Part shown: positions 41,131 through 49,497 of the stretch, piece by piece
Layout of the letters: every line of letters begins with the position of its first letter
How positions within the stretch are numbered: position 1 is the first letter of the stretch
Position numbers and translations under genes: made by a program
The notes under the pieces: model-generated
What the model saw: only the letters and a program-made list of their open reading frames with translations
Database searches by the model: none
What the model was told of the DNA's origin: nothing
Origin: Streptomyces sp. ASQP_92
GTDB taxonomy: Bacteria; Actinomycetota; Actinomycetes; Streptomycetales; Streptomycetaceae
DNA: 64,000 nucleotides
Reading direction: 5' to 3'
Assembly: GCF_025399895.1 (NCBI RefSeq)
Contig: NZ_JAODUA010000014.1
Coordinates: forward strand, 157,637-221,636

Positions 41131-42515
41131 GCGGGCCCATGCGTCTGGAGCCGTCCGACGGCCGCGACGACACGCTGACGCTCCGGCTCGCCACCGAGTC
41201 CACGATGACGCTGCGCCTGCCGGGACAGCGGCGGAACCGGCCGGGCAAGGACGCGGCGGTGGACCGGCTCGCCGCCGAACTCGCCGACCACATAGGGCCC
41301 GCGGTCCATGCCTATGAGGTCGCGGCGGTCCTGGAGTCCGAGGGCCTGACGGCCGAGCGGATCGCCGACGAGTACGGCCACCGCGATCTGTTCGCGCTCG
41401 CCGAGGACCTGTACGGGCGCGTGCCGCGCAGCTTCCCTGAGCCGCCACCGGCGGCCGATCCCTGGGCGGCCGATCCGGTCCGCTGCGGTCTGCGCGGCGC
41501 CCTGTTCGCGCTGCCGGGGCTCGCCTATCCGCTGACCGCCCGGCTGTGGCTGAGCGACCGTGCGGTGCTCGCCCTGGTCGTCGCGGGCCTCATCTCGTGG
41601 GCGTGGGGTCAGGGTCTTGGCCACCGGGCCTATCTGCGGATGGCCTCGGGACGGCCCGAGGCGGCCCGCACCCTGAGGGTGGGCGCCCCGCTCGGCGCGC
41701 TGCTCGCCTTCGTCACGGGGCTCGCGATCGCGGGCCCGAGCCGTGCCGCGTTCTTCGTGGCGGGCCAGTCCTGCTATCTCGCGGCGGCCGGGATCCTGCT
41801 GGTCCTGGCGCGCGAGCGGCTGCTGCTCGCCGCGCTCATCCCGCTGATGGTGGGGGCGGCGGCCCTGCCGTTCCGGGAGCCGGGGGTGGTGGCGCGGGTG
41901 GGGGTCAGCGTGTTCACGCTGGTCCTGGTGGTCGTGGCCGTGGTCTATTGCCTGCGCGAGACGATGCGGCAGCCGGCGGCGAGCGCGCCGGTGACGCCCC
42001 GGCTGATGGCCTCGCTCCCCTACGGCCTCTTCGGGCTCGGCGCGGGGGTGCTGGTGGCCTTCGCCGGACAGCGCCACCCGCTCGCGGTGATCGGGCTGAC
42101 GCTCAGCATGGGGCCCGCCGAATGGCTGCTCTACCGCTATCGGGGGCTCTCGGTCGCGGCGCTGCGGGCGACGGCCACTCCGGCCGCGTTCCGCCGTCGA
42201 TCGGCGGCCGTCCTGGGTGGCTGCCTCCTCGTCTATCTCTCCGTGCTGTTTCCCGCGGCGCTGTTCACCGGCGCCGAACCGGCCCCCCTGCTCGCGCTGG
42301 CCGCGCTGCTGTGGACGGCGCTGCTGCTCCAGGCCTTCGGCATCGCCTGGGTGCCCGCCGCCGTCACCCTGGCGGCAGCCGCCGGGGTCGCCTCGGCGGA
42401 CCTGGTCGCGCCACCGCCCGGCCCCCTGCCCGAGCTGCTCTGTTGTTCGCTCGCCGCCCTGGCCCTGACGGGCACCACCCTGCGCCTGCTCGGGCGGCCG
42501 ACCGCGCACACCTGA
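41127..42515 (+). CDS. Polytopic membrane protein of the exopolysaccharide cluster
   Basis: A 462-residue protein with a soluble N-terminal part of about 110 residues (VHAYEVAAVLESEGLTAERI, GHRDLFALAEDLYGRVPR) followed by about 11-12 transmembrane helices up to the C-terminus. The first GTG overlaps the stop of the PelF gene (GTGA); an ATG at 41139 is an alternative. It is the only integral membrane protein in the cluster, so it is the natural candidate for exporter or polymerisation partner of the PelF enzyme. It has about the length of PelG, but lacks any PelG-like N-terminus I recognise, so the assignment is positional. Confidence 0.75.
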   Translation: MSGPMRLEPSDGRDDTLTLRLATESTMTLRLPGQRRNRPGKDAAVDRLAAELADHIGPAVHAYEVAAVLESEGLTAERIADEYGHRDLFALAEDLYGRVPRSFPEPPPAADPWAADPVRCGLRGALFALPGLAYPLTARLWLSDRAVLALVVAGLISWAWGQGLGHRAYLRMASGRPEAARTLRVGAPLGALLAFVTGLAIAGPSRAAFFVAGQSCYLAAAGILLVLARERLLLAALIPLMVGAAALPFREPGVVARVGVSVFTLVLVVVAVVYCLRETMRQPAASAPVTPRLMASLPYGLFGLGAGVLVAFAGQRHPLAVIGLTLSMGPAEWLLYRYRGLSVAALRATATPAAFRRRSAAVLGGCLLVYLSVLFPAALFTGAEPAPLLALAALLWTALLLQAFGIAWVPAAVTLAAAAGVASADLVAPPPGPLPELLCCSLAALALTGTTLRLLGRPTAHT

Positions 42516-42618
42516 GCCGCGTCACCGCCCCCACCCGGCACCAGCCGGGCCACCGGGCCTCACACACCGCACCCGAATGATCACCACACGTGTCCAACCA
42601 CCTTGAGAGGAGCGGCAG

Positions 42619-43620
42619 TTGACCTCCGCACCGCTTGTCGCCGTCACCGGAGCCGAAGGCTTCATCGGCTCCCATCTCACCGAGGCCCTCGTCGCCACCG
42701 GGCACCGGGTCCGCGCGATGGCCCAGTACAACTCCTTCTCGTCCTACGGCTGGCTGGAGACCCTGTCCGCCGACGTCCTGGACCAGGTGGAGATCGTCCT
42801 GGGCGACGTCCGCGACCCGGGCTCGGTGCGCGGTCTGCTCGAAGGGGCCGAAGCCGTCTACCACTTGGCGGCCCTGATCGCGATCCCGTACTCCTACCAG
42901 GCCCCGCACAGTTACGTGGACACCAACGTCACGGGCACGCTCAACGTCCTGGAGGCGGTCCGCGCGCTGGAGATCCCGCGCCTGGTGCACACCTCCACCA
43001 GCGAGACGTACGGCACCGCGCGGACCGTGCCCATCACCGAGGACCACCCGATCAACACCCAGTCCCCGTACGCCGCTTCGAAGGCCGGCGGGGACCGGCT
43101 CGCGGACAGCTACTTCGCGAGCTTCGCGACTCCCGTGGTGACGCTGCGGCCGTTCAACACCTACGGGCCCCGCCAGTCGATGCGGGCCGTGATCCCCACC
43201 GTCATCGGGCAGGTCGCGGCGGGCGCGCGCACCATCACGCTCGGCGATCTGCGTCCCACCCGGGACTTCACGTTCGCCGCCGACACCGCGCAGGCCTTCC
43301 TCGCCGTGGGCACCGCCCCCGCCGAGCGGGTGGTGGGACGCACCTTCAACGCCGGTACCGGGACCGAGATCTCGGTCGGCGACCTGGTGCGGCTCATCGG
43401 CAAGGTGATGGGCGCCGAACTCGACGTCCAGGAGGACGAGCAGCGCATCAGACCGGCCAACTCCGAGGTGATGCGCCTGGTGGCGGACGCGAGCCGGCTC
43501 ACCGAAGCCACCGGCTGGCAGCCCGGGTTCGGCCTGGAGACCGGCCTGGAACGGACCGCGGAGTTCTTCCTGGACCCCGGCAATCTCGCCCGCTACAAGA
43601 CCGGCATCTACAACATCTGA
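42619..43620 (+). CDS. NAD-dependent 4,6-dehydratase-like extended SDR
   Basis: A 333-residue extended SDR. VAVTGAEGFIGSHLTEALVA holds the NAD motif, HLAALIAIPYSYQAPHSYVD and TNVTGTLNVLEAVRALEI are typical of the LegB-like NAD-dependent 4,6-dehydratases, the catalytic region is STSETYGTA, and SPYAASKAGGDRLADSYFAS gives Y-x-x-x-K. These act on nucleotide-activated hexosamines. The start is TTG 42619, with GAGAGGAG nearby. It is followed by a nucleotidyltransferase and a second SDR, a set expected to supply a nucleotide-sugar. Whether the sugar is UDP-GalNAc-related or a deoxy-amino sugar is not known. Confidence 0.85.
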   Translation: MTSAPLVAVTGAEGFIGSHLTEALVATGHRVRAMAQYNSFSSYGWLETLSADVLDQVEIVLGDVRDPGSVRGLLEGAEAVYHLAALIAIPYSYQAPHSYVDTNVTGTLNVLEAVRALEIPRLVHTSTSETYGTARTVPITEDHPINTQSPYAASKAGGDRLADSYFASFATPVVTLRPFNTYGPRQSMRAVIPTVIGQVAAGARTITLGDLRPTRDFTFAADTAQAFLAVGTAPAERVVGRTFNAGTGTEISVGDLVRLIGKVMGAELDVQEDEQRIRPANSEVMRLVADASRLTEATGWQPGFGLETGLERTAEFFLDPGNLARYKTGIYNI

Positions 43621-43650
43621 CCTGCCAGTCCCACTCCGAGGGAGGCTCCC

Positions 43651-44364
43651 ATGCACGCAGTGATCATGGCCGGTGGCAAAGGCGTCCGGCTGCGGCCGTA
43701 CACCACGGCGCTGCCCAAGCCGCTCGTTCCGATCGGTGACCAGCACGCGATCCTGGAGATCGTGCTGCGCCAGCTCGCGGCCGCCGGGTTCACCGGCTGC
43801 ACCATCGCCATCGGCCATCTGGGCCACATCATCCGCGCCTATGTGGGGGATGGTGAACGCTGGGGCCTGAAGGTCGACTACAGCACCGAGGAGAGCCCCC
43901 TGGGCACCATCGGCCCACTCCTGACCATGCGCGACAGACTGCCCGAGTCCTTCCTGGTCATGAACGGGGACATCCTCACCGACCTCGACTACGCGGACGT
44001 CCTCACCCGGCACCGCGCCAGCGGCGCGCCGCTGACGATCGCCACCTACGCCCGCAAGGTGCAGATCGACTTCGGGGTGCTGACCACCGTCGACTCCGAG
44101 GTGGTGGCCTTCACCGAGAAGCCGAGCATGGACTACCGGGTCTCGATGGGGGTGTACGGCCTGTCGCTCGACACCCTGGCCGGGTACACCGCCGGGCTTC
44201 CGTTCGGCTTCGACGAGCTGGTCCTTGATCTGCTCAAGGCCCAAACCCCGCCGCACGCCTACCCGTTCGAGGGGTACTGGCTGGACATAGGCCGCCCGGA
44301 CGACTACGACCGGGCGAACGCCGAGTTCACCACGCACCGTTCCCTCCTGCTGAAGGGGGCCTGA
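43651..44364 (+). CDS. Sugar-1-phosphate nucleotidyltransferase
   Basis: A 237-residue NTP-transferase. The nucleotide-binding loop MAGGKGVRLRPYTTALPKPL (near the N-terminus) and the motif VMNGDILTDLDY are diagnostic; FEGYWLDIGRPDDYDRANAE closes the fold. It couples NTP and a sugar 1-phosphate to an NDP-sugar plus pyrophosphate. The base and sugar are not predictable from sequence alone. At 237 residues it is a single-domain form, without the C-terminal left-handed helix of GlmU-type enzymes. Start ATG 43651 follows GAGGGAGG. It sits 30 bases after the dehydratase gene. Confidence 0.9.
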   Translation: MHAVIMAGGKGVRLRPYTTALPKPLVPIGDQHAILEIVLRQLAAAGFTGCTIAIGHLGHIIRAYVGDGERWGLKVDYSTEESPLGTIGPLLTMRDRLPESFLVMNGDILTDLDYADVLTRHRASGAPLTIATYARKVQIDFGVLTTVDSEVVAFTEKPSMDYRVSMGVYGLSLDTLAGYTAGLPFGFDELVLDLLKAQTPPHAYPFEGYWLDIGRPDDYDRANAEFTTHRSLLLKGA

Positions 44365-44371
44365 CCGTCCC

Positions 44372-45280
44372 ATGCGCATCCTCGTCCTGGGACACAGCGG
44401 CTACCTGGGCGGCCATGTCGCCCGGGAGCTGCGCGCCCTGCCCGGCGTGCGGTTCTTCGGCGCGGGCCGGGGCCCGACGTCCGACCTCGCCGTGGATCTG
44501 TCCACCACCACCCCCGGCCCGCTCGCCGAGCGGCTCTTCGCGTTCGCGCCGGACGCCGTCATCAACTGCGCGGGCGCCGTGGGCCCGGGGGCCGTGGCGC
44601 TGGCCGAGGCCAATGTGCGGGGGCCCGCCGTGCTGTGCGCGGCCCTGCGCGAGGCGGCCCCGAGCGCCCGGCTCGTCCACTTCGGCTCGGCGGCCGAGTA
44701 CGGGCCGAGCCGCATCGGTGAGCGCGTCACCGAGGACGCCCCGACCCGCCCCACCACCCTGTACGGCGCCACGAAACTGGCGGGCACCTTGGCCGTGACG
44801 TCCTCGGGCCTGGACGCGGTGGTGCTGCGGATCACCAACCCGGTCGGTCCGGGCGCGCCCGCCGCCGGGCTGCCGGGCCGGCTGGCGCGCCGGCTGCGCG
44901 ACCTGGGACCCCGGTCCTCGGTACGGCTCGGCGACCTCTCCGCACACCGCGACTTCGTGGACGCCCGCGATGTCGCCCATGCCGCGGTCCTGGCGGCGAC
45001 CAGCGGCGGCCCGTTGCCGCCGGTGCTCAACATCTCCCGTGGACAGGCCGTCCCCGTAAGGGAGTTGGCGCACGAGCTGGCGCGCGCAGCCGGGTTCGGG
45101 GGCCGTATCGAGGAGAACGCCGAGGGTTCGGCGCGCTCGGCGGACGTGCCCTGGCAGTGTTCCGACCCGGCCGCGGCGCACACCGCCCTGGACTGGTCGC
45201 CCACGCACGGCCTCGCCGATTCGGTGGCCGCGCTGTGGGCGGCCGTGCGCGCCGAGCCGGACCGGGAACCGGTGCACTGA
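44372..45280 (+). CDS. NAD-dependent epimerase/reductase (extended SDR)
   Basis: A 302-residue extended SDR starting MRILVLGHSGYLGGHVAREL (N-terminal NAD motif G-x-x-G-x-x-G variant). It carries VINCAGAVGPGAV, a serine in HFGSAAEYGP and the YGATKLAGTLAV segment (Y-x-x-x-K). RmlD-like reductases and sugar 4-epimerases share this layout. It starts 7 bases after the nucleotidyltransferase stop and shares its last base with the ATG of the hydrolase gene (TGATG), so the genes are tightly coupled. Probably it completes the nucleotide-sugar made by the preceding two enzymes. Confidence 0.85.
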   Translation: MRILVLGHSGYLGGHVARELRALPGVRFFGAGRGPTSDLAVDLSTTTPGPLAERLFAFAPDAVINCAGAVGPGAVALAEANVRGPAVLCAALREAAPSARLVHFGSAAEYGPSRIGERVTEDAPTRPTTLYGATKLAGTLAVTSSGLDAVVLRITNPVGPGAPAAGLPGRLARRLRDLGPRSSVRLGDLSAHRDFVDARDVAHAAVLAATSGGPLPPVLNISRGQAVPVRELAHELARAAGFGGRIEENAEGSARSADVPWQCSDPAAAHTALDWSPTHGLADSVAALWAAVRAEPDREPVH

Positions 45281-45936
45281 TGCTGCTGGTTCCGCTCTAT
45301 GTCCACCCCGCCGAGGACCCGGTCGCCTGGCGGCGGCTCACCGAGGTGGAGGACCTCTACGGGGTGGTGCTGAACGTGGCCGACGGCCCGGGCGCCGCCC
45401 CGGACGGGGCGTTCGTGGAGCCGGTCGGGGCGTTGCGCTCGGCCGGCGTCCGGGTGCTCGGCTATGTCGACCTGGACTACGGCGCGCGCCCCCCGTCCGC
45501 CGTGGTGCGGGACATCGAGTGCCATCGCGACTGGTACGGGACCGACGGGTACTTCCTGGACCGGGCACCCGCCGACCGCACGGGCCTGCCGTTCGTACGG
45601 CAGGTCTCCCGGGCCGTCCGGCGCGGCGGCGCGACGACCCTGGTCCTGAACCCGGGGGTGCATCCCGCACCCGGATATCTGCGTCTGGCGGATCTGGTCG
45701 TCACCTTCGAGGGACACTGGACGACCTATGTCTCCGCCTTCACCCGGCCGGGCTGGGCCGACCGTCAACCACCGGAGCGCCTGTGCCACTTGGTGTACGG
45801 CGTGCCGGAGGCGCTCCTCGCGCTCGCGCGGCGGACGACCGGTGAGCGGGGCGCGGGCGTGTGCTGTGTGGTCGAGCGCGAGCTGCCCAATCCGTGGGCG
45901 GCGCTGCCGCCCGCGCTTCCCGGAAAGACACCATGA
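45280..45936 (+). CDS. Spherulin-4 family (GH135-like) hydrolase
   Basis: A 218-residue protein matching the spherulation-specific family 4 pattern: MLLVPLYVHPAEDPVAWRRL at the start, then VLNVADGPGAAPDGAFVEPV, VRVLGYVDLDYGARPPSAVV and WYGTDGYFLDRAPADRTGL, with acidic residues at the ends of beta strands as in the TIM-barrel of Sph3. Sph3-type enzymes cleave galactosamine-rich exopolysaccharide within GalNAc regions. No signal peptide is visible, unlike the fungal enzyme, so it may act in the cytosol or be a non-canonically exported protein. The stop overlaps the next gene's ATG. Confidence 0.75.
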   Translation: MLLVPLYVHPAEDPVAWRRLTEVEDLYGVVLNVADGPGAAPDGAFVEPVGALRSAGVRVLGYVDLDYGARPPSAVVRDIECHRDWYGTDGYFLDRAPADRTGLPFVRQVSRAVRRGGATTLVLNPGVHPAPGYLRLADLVVTFEGHWTTYVSAFTRPGWADRQPPERLCHLVYGVPEALLALARRTTGERGAGVCCVVERELPNPWAALPPALPGKTP

Positions 45937-46868
45937 ACCGCATCCCGTCCCGCCGCCCGGCGGCCCTGCTGTGCACGGCCGTCACGCTGCTCCTGCTCGC
46001 CACCGCCTGCTCGTCGGACTCCTCGGACGACGACGCGGACGGCCCGGACCAGCCCCGCCCGACAACGACCGCGCCCACCCCCTCCACCGCTCCCACCCCG
46101 GGCGGCAAGCCCACTCCCCCGTCCGCCTCGTCGTCCCCGGCGCCCGCGCCGAGCGGTTCGGCCCCGGCGCGGATCTGGCAGCCCAAGCCGGGCACCGCCT
46201 GGCAGTGGCAGCTCAACGGCCGGGTGCAGGAAGGGCCCGATGTACCGGTGTACGACATCGACGGCTTCGAGAACACCGCGGCCGACGTCGCCAAGCTGCA
46301 CGCCAAGGGGCGCAAGGCGATCTGCTACATCAACGCGGGCGCCTGGGAGAACTTCCGGCCCGACAAGGAGGCCTTCCCCAGCGATGTGCGGGGCGAGAAC
46401 AACGGCTGGGAGGGTGAGCGCTGGCTCGACATCCGGCGCATGGACGTGCTGCGGCCCCTGATGGAGCGCCGCTTCGACATGTGCCGGCAGAAGGGCTTCG
46501 ACGCGGTCGAGCCGGATCTCATGGACGGCTACCTCAACAAGACGGGCTTTCCGCTCAAGGCCGCGGACCAGTTGGCGTACAACCGCATGCTCTCCTCGAT
46601 CGCCCATGCGCGGGGCCTCGCGGTGGGGCTCAAGAACGATCTCCAGCAGATCCCCGACCTGGTGCCCGCCTTCGACTTCGCGGTCAACGAGCAGTGCGCT
46701 CAGTACGACGAGTGCGCTCAGCTCTCTCCGTTCGTGCGGGCGGACAAGGCGGTGTTCCACGTCGAGTACGAGCTGCCCGCCGAGGACTTCTGTGCCGAGT
46801 CCAACCGGCTCGGGCTCTCCTCGATGCGCAAGAACCTGAAGCTGGACGTCTGGCGTCAGCCCTGCTGA
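45933..46868 (+). CDS. GH114 endo-alpha-1,4-polygalactosaminidase lipoprotein
   Basis: A 311-residue lipoprotein. The signal peptide AALLCTAVTLLLLATACSSD has a lipobox ending in TAC (lipid-attached cysteine about C28). A Thr/Pro/Ser-rich linker of about 55 residues follows, then the GH114 TIM-barrel (about 85-311): WQWQLNGRVQEGPDVPVYDI, AICYINAGAWENFRPDKEAF, and DAVEPDLMDGYLNKTGF, where the acidic residues fit the catalytic positions. GH114 enzymes such as Ega3 hydrolyse alpha-1,4-galactosaminan, so a role in trimming the cluster's polysaccharide at the cell surface is likely. Last gene of the cluster; convergent with the AEC transporter 13 bases later. Confidence 0.88.
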   Translation: MNRIPSRRPAALLCTAVTLLLLATACSSDSSDDDADGPDQPRPTTTAPTPSTAPTPGGKPTPPSASSSPAPAPSGSAPARIWQPKPGTAWQWQLNGRVQEGPDVPVYDIDGFENTAADVAKLHAKGRKAICYINAGAWENFRPDKEAFPSDVRGENNGWEGERWLDIRRMDVLRPLMERRFDMCRQKGFDAVEPDLMDGYLNKTGFPLKAADQLAYNRMLSSIAHARGLAVGLKNDLQQIPDLVPAFDFAVNEQCAQYDECAQLSPFVRADKAVFHVEYELPAEDFCAESNRLGLSSMRKNLKLDVWRQPC

Positions 46869-46881
46869 ACGGCCCCGGGGC

Positions 46882-47805
46882 TCAGCCGAGGAGCACCGCG
46901 ATCAGACAGAGGGACACCATCGACAGGAGGGTCGAGAGCAGGACGGCGTCGCGGGGCAGCGCGGTGTCGAGCCGGTATTCGGAGGCGAAGATGAAGGCGT
47001 TCTGCGCGGTGGGCAGCGCCGCGCAGAGCACCACCGCGAACAGTTCGGGGCGGCCGAGCCCGAAGGCCCACCTCCCCAACCCGTAGGCGAGCAGCGGCTG
47101 GACGGCCGTTTTCAGGGTGACCAGGACGGCCCGCTCGGCCCGCGCCCCGGGGTCGGCGGCGGTGCGTGCGGTGAGCGACATGCCGAGGGCGAACAGGGCG
47201 GCGGGGACGGCGCCGCCGCCGAGGATGGCGAGCGGCGTCGTCACCTCGGTGGGCAGCCGAAGACCGAGCGCGGCGACCGCCACCCCGGCGGCCGAGGCCC
47301 CGACCACCGGGTTGCGCAAGGGGAGTTGCAGCATCCGGAGCAGGCGCCGGTCCGCGTCGCGGCGTACGTCGAGTTCGATGAGGACCAGGATCAGCGGCGT
47401 GATGAACAGCATCTGGAACAAGGCCGCGGCCACGATGAACGACGTGTCGTGCAGGACGTGCAGGGCGACGGGGATGCCCAGGTTGGCGGAGTTCACATAG
47501 GACGCGGCCATCGCGCCGATCGCCTGCTCGGCCCTCTTGCGCCGAAACCACCGCCTGCTCACCAGGAGCCCCGCGCCGAACACGGCGAGCAGGCTCAGGG
47601 CGAAGACCGCGACGCCGGTCTGTGCGAGTTCTCCGGGCCGCGACTTCGCCATGGTGAGGAACAGCAGCGAGGGCATCGCGAAGGTGAAGGCGAAACGGCC
47701 GAGGACCTGTTGGGCCTGGTCGCCGAGCAGGTTGAACCGTCCCGCGACCCAGCCGAACGCGGTGATGATCCAGATGGGAAGGAAGCCGGAGAGAACCGAG
47801 TGCAC
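46882..47805 (-). CDS. AEC family (auxin efflux carrier) transporter
   Basis: A 307-residue membrane protein with about 10 transmembrane helices in the two five-helix halves of the AEC family. It has VASYVNSANLGIPVAL-like SYVNSANLGIPVAL (N-x-x-N/S-x-G-x-P loop, first half) and FALGMSLTA in the second half. Start at GTG 47805 (VHSVLSGFLPIWIITAFGW); the longer upstream frame is low-complexity. AEC proteins export small carboxylates, auxin-like compounds or malate; the substrate cannot be read here. It is convergent with the exopolysaccharide cluster and not part of it. Confidence 0.9.
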   Translation of the reverse strand: MHSVLSGFLPIWIITAFGWVAGRFNLLGDQAQQVLGRFAFTFAMPSLLFLTMAKSRPGELAQTGVAVFALSLLAVFGAGLLVSRRWFRRKRAEQAIGAMAASYVNSANLGIPVALHVLHDTSFIVAAALFQMLFITPLILVLIELDVRRDADRRLLRMLQLPLRNPVVGASAAGVAVAALGLRLPTEVTTPLAILGGGAVPAALFALGMSLTARTAADPGARAERAVLVTLKTAVQPLLAYGLGRWAFGLGRPELFAVVLCAALPTAQNAFIFASEYRLDTALPRDAVLLSTLLSMVSLCLIAVLLG

Positions 47806-47890
47806 CGGCCAAGGATGCCCGAGCGGTCCCGTCCGGCCCCGGCCGGGGTCGCGCACTACCGGGGTCGCGCACGGCCGCCCGCCGGGCGGT

Positions 47891-49327
47891 TCAGAACGGG
47901 TGGCCCGCCGGTTCGCGCCGCACGGTGGTCCAGCGCAGTTCGGTGAAGGCCTCCAGGTTGGCCGAGCCGCCGAACCGGGCGCCGGTGCCCGAGGCCGCGA
48001 TCCCGCCGAAGGGCGCGACCGCCTCGTCGTTGACCGTCTGGTCGTTGATGTGGGCGATCCCGGTCGGGATGCGGTCCGCGAGTTCCAGGCCGAGCGCGGT
48101 GTCGCGGGTGACGATGCCGAGCGACAGGCCGTAGGGTCCCGCGGTGGCCAGGGCCGCTGCCTCGTCCAGGGTGGCGAACGAGCGGACCGGCGCGACCGGC
48201 CCGAAGACCTCTTCGGCGTAGGCGGGGGTGTGGTCGTCGACGTCGGCGAGGACGGTGGGCCGGTAGAACAGCTCGCGGTGGGTGCCGCCGGCGGCGAGCC
48301 GGGCACCGCGCGCGGTGCTGGAGTCCACCAGGCCCTGGATCTTGGCGAGTTGGGGCCGGTCGATGATGGGACCGAGGTGGACCTGCTCGCGGTAGGGGTC
48401 GCCGACGGCCAGCGCGTCGGCCCTGGCGGCGAGCCGCTCGACGTACTCCTCGTAGAGGGAGGCGTGGACGAGGTGGCGGCCGGTGGTCATGCAGATCTGG
48501 CCCTGGTGGAAGAAGGAGCCCCAGGTGGCTTGGGCGATCGCGCCCTCGATGTCCGCGTCGGCGAGGACGACGAGCGCCGAGTTCCCGCCCAACTCCAGGT
48601 GGGCGCGCTTGAGTTGGCGTCCGGCCGCCTCGCCGACCAGGCGGCCCGCTGCGGTGGAGCCAGTGAAGGAGATGACGGGGATCCGGGGGTCGGCGACCAG
48701 GGCCTGCCCGGTCTCGGCGCCGCCGGGCAGGATGTGCAGAAGGCCCTCGGGCAGCCCGGCCTCGGCGAACACGGCCGCGAGTGCGAGCCCGCCGCAGACG
48801 GCGGTGCGCGGATCGGGCTTGAGCAGGACCGCGTTGCCGAGTGCCAGCGCGGGGGCCACCGAGCGGATGGACAGGATGAGCGGGGCGTTGAACGGGGCGA
48901 TCACCGCGGTCACGCCGACCGGGACCCGGCGCGTGTAGGAGAGCCGGGGCTGTTCGCTCGGCAGCACCTCGCCGAGCGGCCGGGAGGCGAGTGCGGCCGC
49001 CTCGTAGCACTCCTGGGCGGCGACGTGGAGCTCGAAGTCGGCCTTGCCGGCCACCGACCCGGACTCGCGTATGAGCCACTCCCGCAGCTCGTCGCCGTGG
49101 TGGCCGAAGAGGTCGCCGGCCCGGCGCAGGATCGCCGCGCGTTCGACGTGCGGGGTACGTGCCCAGGCGGCCTGAGCCGCGACGGCGGACGCCGAGGCCG
49201 CGTCGACATCGGCGCCCGAAGCCAGGGTCACGGCCCCGAGGGACTCTCCCGTGGCGGGCTCGACGACCTCGTACTCACCCCCGGCGAGCGGTGCGGGCTG
49301 CCACGTCTTGGGGTCGAGCAGGGTCAT
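47891..49327 (-). CDS. NAD(P)-dependent aldehyde dehydrogenase
   Basis: A 478-residue ALDH with the whole fold: VGVTAVIAPFNAPLILSIRS, LELGGNSALVVLADADIEGA (catalytic Glu), FFHQGQICMTTGRHLVHASL (catalytic Cys), EEVFGPVAPVRSFATLDEAA and DQTVNDEAVAPFGGIAASGT. It resembles benzaldehyde/vanillin-type aldehyde dehydrogenases. The thiolase gene follows upstream on the same strand after 170 bases, so aromatic-side-chain degradation is possible. Start ATG 49327 follows GGAGAG. Confidence 0.9.
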   Translation of the reverse strand: MTLLDPKTWQPAPLAGGEYEVVEPATGESLGAVTLASGADVDAASASAVAAQAAWARTPHVERAAILRRAGDLFGHHGDELREWLIRESGSVAGKADFELHVAAQECYEAAALASRPLGEVLPSEQPRLSYTRRVPVGVTAVIAPFNAPLILSIRSVAPALALGNAVLLKPDPRTAVCGGLALAAVFAEAGLPEGLLHILPGGAETGQALVADPRIPVISFTGSTAAGRLVGEAAGRQLKRAHLELGGNSALVVLADADIEGAIAQATWGSFFHQGQICMTTGRHLVHASLYEEYVERLAARADALAVGDPYREQVHLGPIIDRPQLAKIQGLVDSSTARGARLAAGGTHRELFYRPTVLADVDDHTPAYAEEVFGPVAPVRSFATLDEAAALATAGPYGLSLGIVTRDTALGLELADRIPTGIAHINDQTVNDEAVAPFGGIAASGTGARFGGSANLEAFTELRWTTVRREPAGHPF

Positions 49328-49497
49328 GAGGACTCTCCAGTCACTCTCGCGTCCGACGGGAACTCCCGCGCGGGGCACGGCAGTTGACGGCATCCGTCGA
49401 CCCCGGGCGCCCGTGCGCGGCGCCATCGTAAGATGCTTCACCGCTCAACGAAACCTCGGGGTGCTACCGGCGCCGACTCCGTGCGGCCGCTCGGCGG

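Noticed and set aside
39442..44379. Long minus-strand frames (668, 503 and 671 codons) across the polysaccharide cluster
   Set aside because: Shadows of PelF, the membrane protein and the SDR genes; low-complexity translations.
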